Below are positions 18,727 to 27,640 of a stretch of DNA of 64,000 nucleotides, piece after piece. Both the position numbers and the translations under genes were made by a program. Source of the DNA: Chitinophaga caseinilytica (GTDB taxonomy: Bacteria > Bacteroidota > Bacteroidia > Chitinophagales > Chitinophagaceae). The stretch lies in assembly GCF_038396765.1 (NCBI RefSeq), contig NZ_CP150096.1, forward strand, positions 5,377,001 through 5,441,000, read 5' to 3'. The stretch's first letter is position 1; each line of letters opens with the position of its first letter. Under the pieces are notes generated by a model. That model did no database searches. It was given only the letters and a program-made list of their open reading frames with translations, and had not been told where the DNA came from.

Positions 18727-20145
18727 ATGAAAGACAACGAGCAAGGCTTTATGCAAAGCGTGGGCAACTGCTTCGATAAAGCCGCGGAATTCACGAATTG
18801 GCCCCCCGGCATCCTGGCGCAGATCAAAGCCTGCAACGCCGTGTACAGCATAAAATTCCCCATCCGCCGCGACAACGGGCAGATCGAGGTGATCGAAGCC
18901 TACAGGGCACAGCATTCCCAACATAAAACGCCCAGCAAGGGAGGCATCCGGTTTGCCGCGGAAGTGAACCAGGACGAGGTGGTGGCGCTGGCCTCCCTCA
19001 TGACGTACAAATGCGCCATCGCCAACGTGCCTTTCGGCGGCGGGAAAGGCGGCATCAAAATCGATCCGAAACGATATTCGGTGGATGAGTTGGAACGGAT
19101 CACCCGGCGGTATACCGCGGAGCTGGTCAGGAAGAATTTTATCGGCCCGGGCATTGATGTGCCCGCCCCGGACTACGGCACCGGCGCGCGGGAAATGGCC
19201 TGGATGGCGGATACTTACCAGGGATTGCACCCGGGCGAGATCAACGCTCTGGGCGCGGTGACAGGCAAGCCCCTGGCCCAGGGAGGCGTCCGCGGCCGCA
19301 AGGAAGCTACGGGCCTGGGCGTATTTTACGGCCTGCAGGAGATCTGCCGGATGCCCGCCGTGATGGAACGCATCGGCCTGGCTCCTGGGATCGCGGGTAA
19401 AAAAGTAGTGGTGCAGGGATTGGGGAACGTGGGCTACCACGCCGCGAAATACCTCCAGCACGCAGGCGCAATTATTGTTGCGATCGCTGAATATGAAGGC
19501 GCTATCTACAACGAAGACGGCCTCGATGTAGACGCGGTAGTCGCCCATCGCAATGCCACCCGGTCCATCCTGTCCTTTCCTTCCGCCCGGCATTTTCACA
19601 AATCCACCGACGCGTTGGAATACCCCTGCGATATCCTCATACCCGCCGCGCTGGAAATGGTGATCACCGCCGGCAACGCGCACCGCATCCCCGCGAAGAT
19701 CATCGCGGAAGCCGCCAACGGGCCGGTTTCATCGGCGGCAGATGAAATCCTCGCCCGCAAAGGCACGCTGGTGGTGCCTGACATTTACCTGAACGCGGGC
19801 GGCGTCACTGTTTCCTACTTCGAATGGCTGAAGAACCTGAGCCATGTGCGATATGGCCGCATTGAGAAACGCTTTACCGAACATATGAACAACCGGATGC
19901 TTGAGCAGATGGAAGAACTGACCGGCAAACAGATCGGCACGAACGCGCGGCAAAGCATCCTGCACGGCGCCAACGAAATCGACCTGGTATACAGCGGGTT
20001 GGAAGAAACGATGATCGCCGGAGCACGGGAGATCATGGATGCATGGGAAGCCCATCCCGCCATTCCCGATATGCGGACCGCCGCGTTCGTGGTGGCGATC
20101 AATAAAGTAGCCACCGCCTACAGCGAGCTCGGCATCTTTCCCTGA
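18727..20145 (+). CDS. Glu/Leu/Phe/Val family dehydrogenase (glutamate dehydrogenase)
   Basis: The 472-residue protein has the two-domain GDH layout. The substrate domain carries YRAQHSQHKTPSKGGIRF, with the glutamate-binding Lys, and the catalytic lysine region ALASLMTYKCAIANVPFGG, followed by APDYGTGAREMAW. The Rossmann domain shows VVVQGLGNVGYHAA and the late ITAGNAHRIPAKIIAEAANG. It interconverts glutamate and 2-oxoglutarate with NAD(P). The start is 12 bases after the dehydrogenase stop, so it appears to be the last gene of the ppsA operon and is followed directly by a terminator. Why an amino-nitrogen enzyme belongs to this set is unclear; an aminotransferase gene at 30343 is one possible link. 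Cofactor choice cannot be read reliably. Confidence 0.9.
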   Translation: MKDNEQGFMQSVGNCFDKAAEFTNWPPGILAQIKACNAVYSIKFPIRRDNGQIEVIEAYRAQHSQHKTPSKGGIRFAAEVNQDEVVALASLMTYKCAIANVPFGGGKGGIKIDPKRYSVDELERITRRYTAELVRKNFIGPGIDVPAPDYGTGAREMAWMADTYQGLHPGEINALGAVTGKPLAQGGVRGRKEATGLGVFYGLQEICRMPAVMERIGLAPGIAGKKVVVQGLGNVGYHAAKYLQHAGAIIVAIAEYEGAIYNEDGLDVDAVVAHRNATRSILSFPSARHFHKSTDALEYPCDILIPAALEMVITAGNAHRIPAKIIAEAANGPVSSAADEILARKGTLVVPDIYLNAGGVTVSYFEWLKNLSHVRYGRIEKRFTEHMNNRMLEQMEELTGKQIGTNARQSILHGANEIDLVYSGLEETMIAGAREIMDAWEAHPAIPDMRTAAFVVAINKVATAYSELGIFP

Positions 20146-20164
20146 CCCGTTTCCCAACAACAGG

Positions 20165-20192
20165 AAAAGCCTTGCAGATGCAAGGCTTTTTT
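20165..20192 (+). terminator. Terminator closing the ppsA-gdh operon
   Basis: AAAAGCCTTGCA (20165-20176) pairs perfectly with 20179-20190 and runs into six T ending at 20192. On the minus strand the same hairpin gives a run of four T, so it may also serve the convergent family W gene ending at 20213. Confidence 0.9.
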
Positions 20193-20212
20193 AATGTACT
20201 CATCGTTAATTG

Positions 20213-21559
20213 TTAGTTTTTGGATATTGATGCGTCGTCTTTCATCTTGATGTCTTCCAGCCGGCTGCGGAGCCTTTCGAGGTATTTACCGGGCGCTTCG
20301 GGCAAGGGGAACGCCGGCTGAGGGTTGGCGCGGACGGCCTGCAGCGCCTGCAATGCCTGGCCGGCATCTTTCAAACTGCAATCGAATTTCTTTACCTGGT
20401 ATTTTTCGGGAATGCTGGCTTCCCAGGTGCTGCGGTTTTCGATAAACCGGATGACCTGTTCCAGCGAATGCCTCGAGCTGCTGTCGGCGATAAAGCCGGC
20501 GAACTCGGTCACCGATTGCTCCGGCGTCCGGGAAGGGTCCTGGCAGAACATGCCGAAAGCGTATACGTTCATGGCTTCGATTTCGGAACCGGGCCCGTCC
20601 GTAAAGCTGAAGATCCCGTTGAGGCCTGCGTTCCGCGCGTCGGAAACGATCCGGTGCAGGTAACGGGTTTCCGCCTGGGTTGGGTGTTTTTGTCCGCTGT
20701 AACCGGTATACCCGTCATCCACTTCGTCAATGAGGAAATGCGCCCATCCCCACAAATGCTTCACGCCGCGCGCTTTCAACTTTTCCACATCCGTGGCCAC
20801 GGGATAAGGTTCGGGGTCGCGTTTGGCATCCGAATAGGCTTTGAAAGCCAGCGAGCGGTAATAGTTATGCAAAGGAAATTCGATGCCGCAATCTTTGGTG
20901 ATGAACCGGTCGTTGGAAGCGATCATCTTACCGTACGCCACTTCCTTATCCCAGAAATCGACGTAGAAGGGGTTGATCGTTTTATCGTCCCAATGCGTAA
21001 CGGCCCAGATATTGGCGTTGTAGAAAGCATTTGGCGCTTCCTTCTTCACGATCGCCTGTACTTTGCCAGACATTTCCATCCATTTTTCGATGCCACTGCG
21101 GCCCAGGGGCACCGGCGCCCCGCCGGGATCTCCGCCGAAGAAGGAAAAGAAATCCGCTTTCGACAGCAGCCGCACCCCTTTGGCAATATCATCGAGGCGC
21201 ATGGCCATGGAATCTTTGTCGTTCGGGTTGAAAGTATCCCACCACTGCTGTGGATGCGGCGAGATGTTCGACTGGATGATCACGCCCACCTTGAATCCCG
21301 CACGCTGCGCATCGGCGATGCCCTTTGCAATGCGCTCATAAAACGCGGGATGCTCCGCCCTTGGCAGCGATACGGCGATATCGATGAACTGGAGCGTATT
21401 GTACCCGCAAGCCTTCCAGAAGCGGTAATGCTGCTCCCCTGCGGGATGAAAAGCATATAAACCAACCGTCGGTATGGCCGCGTTTCGCTGTTGCTGCGCG
21501 CAGGCATTCCATATACCGGACAAGCAAACGATCAGCACAAATAAGGAGACATTTTTCAT
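20213..21559 (-). CDS. Family W secreted protein, subfamily 1 (putative TIM-barrel hydrolase)
   Basis: This 448-residue protein is the close paralogue of the lipoprotein at 1924-3273. A signal peptide with a possible lipobox (GIWNAC, Cys 20) precedes the domain. Shared motifs are FWKACGYNT (47-55), GDPGG (143-147), NANIWAVTHWDD (181-192), FWDKE (202-206), HNYYRSLAF (231-239) and DEVDDGYTGY (278-287). I do not know the family; the pattern suggests a TIM-barrel hydrolase, with the invariant acids as candidate catalytic residues. It is the last gene of the minus-strand operon, 10 bases after the preceding family W gene, and ends at the shared terminator. Conservation of the same motifs in two separate loci argues that they matter for function. 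Confidence 0.75.
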   Translation of the reverse strand: MKNVSLFVLIVCLSGIWNACAQQQRNAAIPTVGLYAFHPAGEQHYRFWKACGYNTLQFIDIAVSLPRAEHPAFYERIAKGIADAQRAGFKVGVIIQSNISPHPQQWWDTFNPNDKDSMAMRLDDIAKGVRLLSKADFFSFFGGDPGGAPVPLGRSGIEKWMEMSGKVQAIVKKEAPNAFYNANIWAVTHWDDKTINPFYVDFWDKEVAYGKMIASNDRFITKDCGIEFPLHNYYRSLAFKAYSDAKRDPEPYPVATDVEKLKARGVKHLWGWAHFLIDEVDDGYTGYSGQKHPTQAETRYLHRIVSDARNAGLNGIFSFTDGPGSEIEAMNVYAFGMFCQDPSRTPEQSVTEFAGFIADSSSRHSLEQVIRFIENRSTWEASIPEKYQVKKFDCSLKDAGQALQALQAVRANPQPAFPLPEAPGKYLERLRSRLEDIKMKDDASISKN

Positions 21560-21569
21560 ATAACCGTTG

Positions 21570-23129
21570 TTATTTCGTTATCAGATCCGTTAAAGTGGCT
21601 TTCATGGCTTCGAGGAGCCGGGGCGTGTAGGTTTGTACCATCGAATAGGCATTGGCGGTGCGTTCTGCCGCCGTAGCGCCCTCGCCGCGCTCCCACCAGG
21701 GCTTATCCGTCAGGAACGGCTGCAAGTGCGCCGAAGGAAAGGATTTCAACGTTTCCGTCATGGCGGGCCAATGCCAATAGCTTTTGTAACCATGTCTTTG
21801 CTGCCAACCATCCGCCGCGGCGATAAACGCCGCAAATGCCGCCGTAGTTGCCGCAGACCGGACGTCTGCGTTCTTTGCCAGTACTTCCCGCAAAGTAAAC
21901 AGCGAAGCTGTCATCCGCAGCTGCGCGATCAGGTCCGTGACAAACCGTTCCGGATCACCGAAGAGGAGGCCGCTTAATTTGCCGGGTTTTAGTTTGACCT
22001 TCTGAAAACGGGCCAGCTCCTTTTCGGCGGCTTTCATCCTGCCGATATCCGCGCCCTGCAATGCTTCCCAACCGGCCACGATCGCTGTACCCGCCCCTTC
22101 GATCAGTTGATCGGCAAAAGCGATATAGTCCGCTTTTTCAGCCGGCAAGCCCAGCGCGCCCCTGGAAAAGGCGAAGGTATTGGGCAGTTGTATACAATGG
22201 GTTTGGGCATTTCCGAACACGCCGCGGCGGCCTTTGTTCTTCCCGGCATCGTAGGCGCCGGGGCCATAATTGGTATATGGGAAAGATGGCTCCCCTTCAA
22301 TGGCGCCGTAGTTGTACGCCAGCACGCGGTCCTGCATCGACGAGTCGATCTGCGCACCGTAGCCCAGCCAATGGGTCGCGATGCCCCAGGGGTCCATGTG
22401 CTGCCGGCCGATGAGGGAAAGCGCGTCCTGTATCTCGGCCTGCTGGCCCATCTTGAAGTTCCCCGTGGCATGGAACCTCCCGTAAGATTCCCAGCCCGTC
22501 CAGGCCCAGTAATAGATTTCGATGCCCGGGCGCAAGCGGTCCAGCATCCGCCGGTGCGCCGCCATCAGGTAAGCAAATTCGATGTTGGTGGAATTGGGAT
22601 ATCCGCCCGGGTCGCTGTCGATCATGAAAATCCCGTCGCAATCCCGGAGCTGTTCCATCAGTGTCTGCCGCCAGGCAACCAGTTTACCCAGCTGCTCCGG
22701 GTCTCCGGGATCGATGTATTCATCCACCCCATACACCGGCCGGTTTTCAAATGTGTACTTCGCTGCCAGTTCATTTTTCGCGCGGATGTTCGGGCACAAC
22801 ACCACAAATGCCTTCATGGCAAAATCCCGGTGCGCCAGGTCTATGATCGCTTTTGTTTTCTCGAGTTGACGGCGGTCGCCGGTGGTCAGCGGTTCGGGCA
22901 TCGTTTCGAGCATGGGCCAGATGAGGATGCTGTTGTAACCGAGTTGCCGGAGGCCGCCGAGGTAATTGCGCCAATCATCCAGCGACCACGTCCGGGCGGC
23001 ATATGGATGATGGTAAGACCAACCGAGGTGAACATACATCCCCAGGATTTTGTCATCCGCCTTCTCCTGCGCCACCGCCGTTTGAAAGCATACCATCATC
23101 CAAAAAGCGATCGCCAAACGCCGGATCAT
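21570..23129 (-). CDS. Family W secreted protein, subfamily 2 (putative TIM-barrel hydrolase)
   Basis: The 519-residue protein has a signal peptide ending near TAVAQ. Motifs shared with the paralogues at 23126 and 27641 are RTWSLDDWRNYL (46-57), LGYNSILIWPMLETMP (63-78), a CPN segment near 112, DPGDPEQLGKL (140-150), IDSDPGGYPNSTN (170-182) and GWESYG (212-217). Further on are YNYGAIEGEPSFP and QTHCIQLPNTFAF. The last 150 residues look helical and include HGYKSYWHWPAM. The DPGG motif and the general layout link it to subfamily 1. It is the most diverged of the three: KNELAAKY replaces the KSEEGRKY seen in the others. Its start overlaps the upstream gene by four bases. The function is unknown; a periplasmic or secreted glycosidase is a guess from context. 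Confidence 0.75.
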   Translation of the reverse strand: MIRRLAIAFWMMVCFQTAVAQEKADDKILGMYVHLGWSYHHPYAARTWSLDDWRNYLGGLRQLGYNSILIWPMLETMPEPLTTGDRRQLEKTKAIIDLAHRDFAMKAFVVLCPNIRAKNELAAKYTFENRPVYGVDEYIDPGDPEQLGKLVAWRQTLMEQLRDCDGIFMIDSDPGGYPNSTNIEFAYLMAAHRRMLDRLRPGIEIYYWAWTGWESYGRFHATGNFKMGQQAEIQDALSLIGRQHMDPWGIATHWLGYGAQIDSSMQDRVLAYNYGAIEGEPSFPYTNYGPGAYDAGKNKGRRGVFGNAQTHCIQLPNTFAFSRGALGLPAEKADYIAFADQLIEGAGTAIVAGWEALQGADIGRMKAAEKELARFQKVKLKPGKLSGLLFGDPERFVTDLIAQLRMTASLFTLREVLAKNADVRSAATTAAFAAFIAAADGWQQRHGYKSYWHWPAMTETLKSFPSAHLQPFLTDKPWWERGEGATAAERTANAYSMVQTYTPRLLEAMKATLTDLITK

Positions 23130-24691
23130 GGTTGTTGATTTTCCATTTCCTGCAACGCCACTTTCATCGATTTGATCAGCCGCGGGGTATAATCTTCCAG
23201 CCGGGCCATGCCGTTTTTCACTTTATCGAAGGCCGTTTCCCCTTCATCGCTCACCCAGGTGAGGGTGGCCAGGGTGGCATCGAGTTGCTTCGATTTGAGT
23301 TTGGCCAGGGTTTCCTGCATCGCGGGCCAGTACCAGTGGTTGTTGTAGCCGTGCGCGCCCTGCCAGGTTTCTGTGGCGTTTATAAAGGCCGACAGTTTCT
23401 TTTTCACAGCTGCTTGCTGCGGCGTGCCGTTCAATGCGGTTTTCAGTTCATGCATCGTGCTGACCACGCGGAGCTGTAGCACCAGGTCGTTAACGAACCT
23501 TGCAGGGTTCCGGAACAGCAATCCTTCCAGGGGGCCGCTTTTCAGGGAACCGGGTTTCAGGGCCCCTAATCTTTTGATGCAACTATTCATTTTCGCCACA
23601 TCTTCCCCCTGCAGCGCTTCCCAGCTTTCCACGATGAGCCTGCCCTGCCCGGGGATAAGGTCGTTGGCGAATGTGATGTAATCTGCTGTGGTAACGGGTT
23701 TGCCCTGTGCACCTCTTGCAAAGGCGAATGTATTCGGCAGCTGGATGCAGTGCGTCTGGGCGTTGCCCATCGTTCCGCGCTGGCCGCCGTTTTTACCACC
23801 ATTGTATGCCCTGTCGCCCCCGTACAGCGTGAAAGGGAAAGAGGGCTCTCCTTCTATCGCGCCGTAGTTGTAGGTGATGACGCGGTTGCCCATGCCAAGG
23901 GAGTCCGCAATACCCGGACCGTAGCCGCTGCCCACGCCCCAGGGCTCCATGCGCTGCCGCGAAAGCAGGCTGATGGCGTCCATAATTTCGGAGGGCTCTC
24001 CGCGTTTCAATTCACCGGTGGCGTAAAAATGGCCATATGACTGCCAGCCGAAGTTGGCCCAGTAATCCACCTGGATACCTTTGCGGAGGCGGTCCAGCAT
24101 TTTCCGGTGGGCTTGCAGAAGATAAACGAATTCCATGTTGGTGGAGTTGGGATATCCGCCGGGGTCGCTGTCGATGATCGACATGCCATCCGCTTTTGCC
24201 AGCGGGCGGAACAGTTCTTCCCGCCATGCCATCAGCTTGCCGAACGCCACGGGGTCCCCTGGATCCACGCGCTCGTCTGTATGGAAGAAAGGCCGCTTCT
24301 CGAAAGTGTACTTCCTGCCCTCTTCACTTTTGGGGGAAACATTCGGACAAAACACGATGGTAACCCGCATATCGTAATCCGCATGCGCCATGTCGATCAC
24401 TTTGGCGATCTTTTGCAGGTTGGCTTCGTCGCTGGGCGTCAGCGGATTGGGCATGATTTCCAGCATGGGCCAGATGAGGATGGAATTGAACCCCAGTTTA
24501 TGAATACCATCGAGGTATCCCCGCCAGTCGTCCAGCGACCAGGTCCTGGCCGCATAGGGGTTGTTGTAAGACCAATGCTGGTGGATGTACATCCCTACTT
24601 CCTTCCTGCCTATGTTTTGCTGTCCTTTCACCTGCGTGACCAGGCACATCGCCATGACTGCGATCAGTGATAATCTCAACGGTAACTTCAT
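23126..24691 (-). CDS. Family W secreted protein, subfamily 2 (putative TIM-barrel hydrolase)
   Basis: I place the start at 24691, not at 24802, because this gives a clean signal peptide (MKLPLRLSLIAVMAMC... to VKGQQ) and avoids overlap with the SGNH gene ending at 24723. The product has 521 residues. Subfamily motifs are RTWSLDDWRGYLDG (49-62), LGFNSILIWPMLEIMP (66-81), FCPNVSPKSEEGRKYTFE (114-131), VDPGDPVAFGKLMAWRE (142-158) and IDSDPGGYPNSTN (173-185), with YNYGAIEGEPSFP later. It is very similar to the 27641 protein, so duplication inside this operon is likely. The gene is translationally coupled to the next family W gene by an ATGA overlap. Confidence 0.78.
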   Translation of the reverse strand: MKLPLRLSLIAVMAMCLVTQVKGQQNIGRKEVGMYIHQHWSYNNPYAARTWSLDDWRGYLDGIHKLGFNSILIWPMLEIMPNPLTPSDEANLQKIAKVIDMAHADYDMRVTIVFCPNVSPKSEEGRKYTFEKRPFFHTDERVDPGDPVAFGKLMAWREELFRPLAKADGMSIIDSDPGGYPNSTNMEFVYLLQAHRKMLDRLRKGIQVDYWANFGWQSYGHFYATGELKRGEPSEIMDAISLLSRQRMEPWGVGSGYGPGIADSLGMGNRVITYNYGAIEGEPSFPFTLYGGDRAYNGGKNGGQRGTMGNAQTHCIQLPNTFAFARGAQGKPVTTADYITFANDLIPGQGRLIVESWEALQGEDVAKMNSCIKRLGALKPGSLKSGPLEGLLFRNPARFVNDLVLQLRVVSTMHELKTALNGTPQQAAVKKKLSAFINATETWQGAHGYNNHWYWPAMQETLAKLKSKQLDATLATLTWVSDEGETAFDKVKNGMARLEDYTPRLIKSMKVALQEMENQQP

Positions 24692-24722
24692 CGTGCAATA
24701 TTTTTGAAAACTGATTTTCTGA

Positions 24723-25355
24723 TTATTGATAGCTGCTTGCGATCGCTTTTTCCAACAGCGGCCGCATCTTTTCGTATCCGGCGCGGTTCGGGTGAACGCC
24801 ATCGCCCGTTAAAACCGGGGCCAGTCCACGTTTTTCATCGGCCAGCACGGGAAAGTAATCGACGAAGGAAATCCCTTCCTCCCGGCAATACCTGCTGATT
24901 TTTTCGTTCAGCGCGGCAATGAGCGGCACGGGTTTTACGGTTTTGCAACAGGCATATTCGTAAGCGGGGATCACTGAGCACAAGACCACCTTGATCCCTT
25001 TCGCGCTCGCCATCCCGGCCATGGCGACGATGTTCCGGAATATCGAATCAACCGGCATATCCCCACCCAGCCCGGCGATATCGTTGGTGCCGCCGAGGAT
25101 CACCACGGCGTGGGGATGCAGATCCATTACGTCTGCCTGAAAACGCGCCAGCATCTGCCGCGTCGTTTGCCCGCCGATCCCTTTGTTGACGTACGGCTTT
25201 CCGGCGAAGAATTCCGGCATCAGGGCCTGCCAGCCTTGTGTAATGGAATCGCCCATGAAAACGACAGGCTTCTTCCGGGCTTCTTTCTTGTGCTTCGCTA
25301 CCGCACAACCCAGCATGAGGCAGCACAAAACCGCCCATGTAAATCGGTGCATCAT
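24723..25355 (-). CDS. SGNH/GDSL hydrolase (secreted esterase)
   Basis: This 210-residue protein has a short signal sequence with a possible lipobox (LCCLMLGC, Cys 17) and all SGNH blocks: block I FMGDSITQGW (catalytic Ser), block II with Gly in VNKGIGGQTT, block III GGTNDIAG (Asn), and block V DGVHPNRAGY (Asp and His). Such enzymes remove acetyl or other acyl groups from sugars. Lying between family W genes and the SDR and transporter genes with gaps of about 30 bases, it probably deacylates the substrate of this locus. A second ATG follows the first codon and is an equivalent start. Its exact ester substrate is not visible in the sequence. Confidence 0.92.
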   Translation of the reverse strand: MMHRFTWAVLCCLMLGCAVAKHKKEARKKPVVFMGDSITQGWQALMPEFFAGKPYVNKGIGGQTTRQMLARFQADVMDLHPHAVVILGGTNDIAGLGGDMPVDSIFRNIVAMAGMASAKGIKVVLCSVIPAYEYACCKTVKPVPLIAALNEKISRYCREEGISFVDYFPVLADEKRGLAPVLTGDGVHPNRAGYEKMRPLLEKAIASSYQ

Positions 25356-25383
25356 ACATATTGATATTGAAAACCGGTGTGCG

Positions 25384-26147
25384 CTAATGCATCATCCAGC
25401 CGCCGTCAGCGTTTAATGTCTGGCCGGTTACGAAATCGCTGTCTGCGGATGCGAGAAAAACGAACACCCCCACGATATCGTCCGTCTGTTGCCGCCGTGG
25501 GATCGCCTGTACCCCGAGCAGGAATTCGGTCGCCTTTTCCTGCGCTTCCTTCGAGCCTACTTTCTCCAGCTCCGTTTCGGTAAGCACTGCGCCGGGCGTG
25601 ATGCAATTTACCATGATATTATCAGCGCCCACTTCCCGGGCCAGCGCCCGCGTAAACCCGATCACCGCGCCTTTGGACGCCACGTAATGCACATAGTTTT
25701 TCGAACCGGCGAAAAATGTCACCGACGATACGTTGATGATCTTTCCGTATTTTTTTGCTGCATATAGGGATAAACGGCCTTTGCGCAAACGAACTGCGAG
25801 CGCACGTTGTTGGTCATCACCCGGTCCCATTCCGCCACGGAGATCTCATGCCAGGCTTTCCGCGGATCGATGGCGGCGTTGTTCACCAGGATATCGACCC
25901 CACCGAAGCTTTCCACCGTTTGCCTGACCATCCTTTCTACCGCCATTTCATCCGTCACATCCGCCGCGATGGCGATCGCTTCGCCACCCTGCGCCGTAAT
26001 CAGGCTCACGACCTCCGCCGCCAGCTCCGGATGCGCGAGGTGATTCACCACCACCTTCGCGCCTTCCGCTGCGAAACGCAGCGCCACCGCTTTGCCGATG
26101 GACTGCGCCGCACCGGTAATTATGGCTACTTTATCTTTCAATCGCAT
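25384..26147 (-). pseudogene. SDR family oxidoreductase with a one-base frameshift in a poly-A run
   Basis: Two overlapping minus-strand frames form one short-chain dehydrogenase of about 254 residues. The N-terminal frame (from 26147) has the NAD(P) motif TGAAQSIGKAVA and LVNNAAIDPR, then runs out of register after YPYMQQK. The C-terminal frame resumes with YGKIINVSSVTFF and carries catalytic YVASKG and NCITPGAV, ending at 25384 with NADGGWMMH. The break is at a run of seven T on the plus strand (25750-25756), seven A in the mRNA; eight A would restore one intact protein. This may be a sequencing error, a recent mutation, or a site where polymerase slippage makes some full-length product. 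The enzyme would oxidise a sugar or sugar acid inside the cell, between the transporter and esterase genes. Confidence 0.85.
25750..25756 (-). other. A7 homopolymer at the SDR frameshift
   Basis: Seven consecutive A on the coding (minus) strand separate the two halves of the SDR gene. A single-base length change here is enough to break or restore the frame. Confidence 0.85.
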
Positions 26148-26172
26148 ATCATGTCTTTTAAATTAGCTACAA

Positions 26173-27609
26173 TTAAACCGCCCGTTTCGACCCGCTCTGC
26201 TGCCGGTCGCGCCAGAACTCGCTGATCTTCTCCAGGCTGAGGCCTTTGGTTTCCGGCACCATTTTCCAGGAGAAAAGTGCGCAGGAAGCGCAGATAGCGG
26301 CGAAGATCCAGTACACGCCGGCTGCGCTATCGAAGGTCTGGATGAACCATTCCGTCAGCATCGGGAAAAACTGTGCGGTAACGAACGATGCCGCGTACAG
26401 GAAGAAGCACACTACGGCCAGCGCCTTGCTGCGAATGCGGTTCGGGTAAATTTCCGACACGATCACCCAGCTGAGCGGCGCGAGGCCCAGTGTAAACGAT
26501 CCCGTTCCGATGAGCATCGGCACCAGCGTAAACATCGGCGGCCAGTGCATCTGCAGGTTGATCGCCATGATGATGTGCCCCAGCGCCATGAGCAACACGC
26601 TCGTTATCAGCAGCCCGCGGCGGCTGAAGCGCCGGATCAGGCCGAATGCCAGGATGGTGGTCAGTAAAATGAGCAGGTAGATGGGAATGGAGCTGAGGAT
26701 CGCATTGGAACCCACGCTGATGCCGGATTCCGCCAGGATGCTCGGGGCATACATCAGCATCATGTTCACACCATTGATCTGGGAAAATATCATGATGACG
26801 ATCCCGATGAACAAAGCCGTTTTGATACCCGGCTGGAACAATTCCCGGAATGCGCCCGTCTCCTGTTTCAATTCTTTCTCAATTTCCTTCATTTCCAGCT
26901 CGCTTTGCTCCGGCCCGTTGATGCGCGACAGCACTTTCAGCGCTTCGCCGATTCGGTTGCGGGCCGCCAACCAGCGCGGGCTTTCGGGGATCAGCAGCAA
27001 ACCTGCGATGAGCAGTGCCACCGGCACCGCCTGCGCGGCAAACATCCAGCGCCAGCCCCATCCTTCGAAAGAAAAGAAATAGCTGGTGATCACGGCCAGG
27101 TTGATGCCGATCACGTTCGACAGCTGGTTTACATTCACCAGTACGCCTCTCAGGTGTGGCGGCGATAGTTCCGCGATGTAAATGGGCGACGACATCATCG
27201 CCAACCCGATACCCACGCCGCCGAAGAACCGCCAAACCGCGAAGTCCCATATCCCGGCCGCGGCAGCCGTACCGATGGTGGAAATCATAAAGAAAAACGC
27301 GGCGAGCATCATGGTTTTCCGGCGCCCCAGGCGCTCGGTGAACCACATGCCGAACAACGGGCCCGTTACCGCGCCCAGAATCGCACTGCTGACGGCGAAC
27401 CCTTTCATGGCGGCCGATAAGTTAAAATCCGCCTCCAGGAAAGGCAACGCGCCGGCGATCACCACCAGGTCGAACCCGAACAGGAATCCACCGATAGACG
27501 CCACCAGCACGATGGCATAAATGTATAACCTGCCTGCCTTGGGGACCGGGGCCCGCTGCCTGCCGGGGTCCTGTTCTATTGTGTTGACCATTATATTGCC
27601 GTGAGCCAT
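26173..27609 (-). CDS. Sugar porter family MFS transporter
   Basis: The 478-residue inner-membrane protein has the sugar-porter signatures: the loop after helix 2 with TERLGRRKTM, RFFGGVGIGLAMMSSPIYIAE in helices 4-5, PESPRWLAARNR before the central loop, and VPETKGLSLEKI at the end. Helix 1 (GGFLFGFDLVVIAGALPFL) is typical. It should import a monosaccharide or sugar acid by proton symport, downstream of the outer-membrane and periplasmic steps of this locus. The upstream gene (family W) ends 31 bases before its start and the SDR follows after 25 bases, so it sits inside the operon. An alternative start is the Met at residue 7. The transported sugar cannot be read from sequence. Confidence 0.93.
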   Translation of the reverse strand: MAHGNIMVNTIEQDPGRQRAPVPKAGRLYIYAIVLVASIGGFLFGFDLVVIAGALPFLEADFNLSAAMKGFAVSSAILGAVTGPLFGMWFTERLGRRKTMMLAAFFFMISTIGTAAAAGIWDFAVWRFFGGVGIGLAMMSSPIYIAELSPPHLRGVLVNVNQLSNVIGINLAVITSYFFSFEGWGWRWMFAAQAVPVALLIAGLLLIPESPRWLAARNRIGEALKVLSRINGPEQSELEMKEIEKELKQETGAFRELFQPGIKTALFIGIVIMIFSQINGVNMMLMYAPSILAESGISVGSNAILSSIPIYLLILLTTILAFGLIRRFSRRGLLITSVLLMALGHIIMAINLQMHWPPMFTLVPMLIGTGSFTLGLAPLSWVIVSEIYPNRIRSKALAVVCFFLYAASFVTAQFFPMLTEWFIQTFDSAAGVYWIFAAICASCALFSWKMVPETKGLSLEKISEFWRDRQQSGSKRAV

Positions 27610-27640
27610 ATTGCTTGTTGATTGTAGATTATCGATTTTT

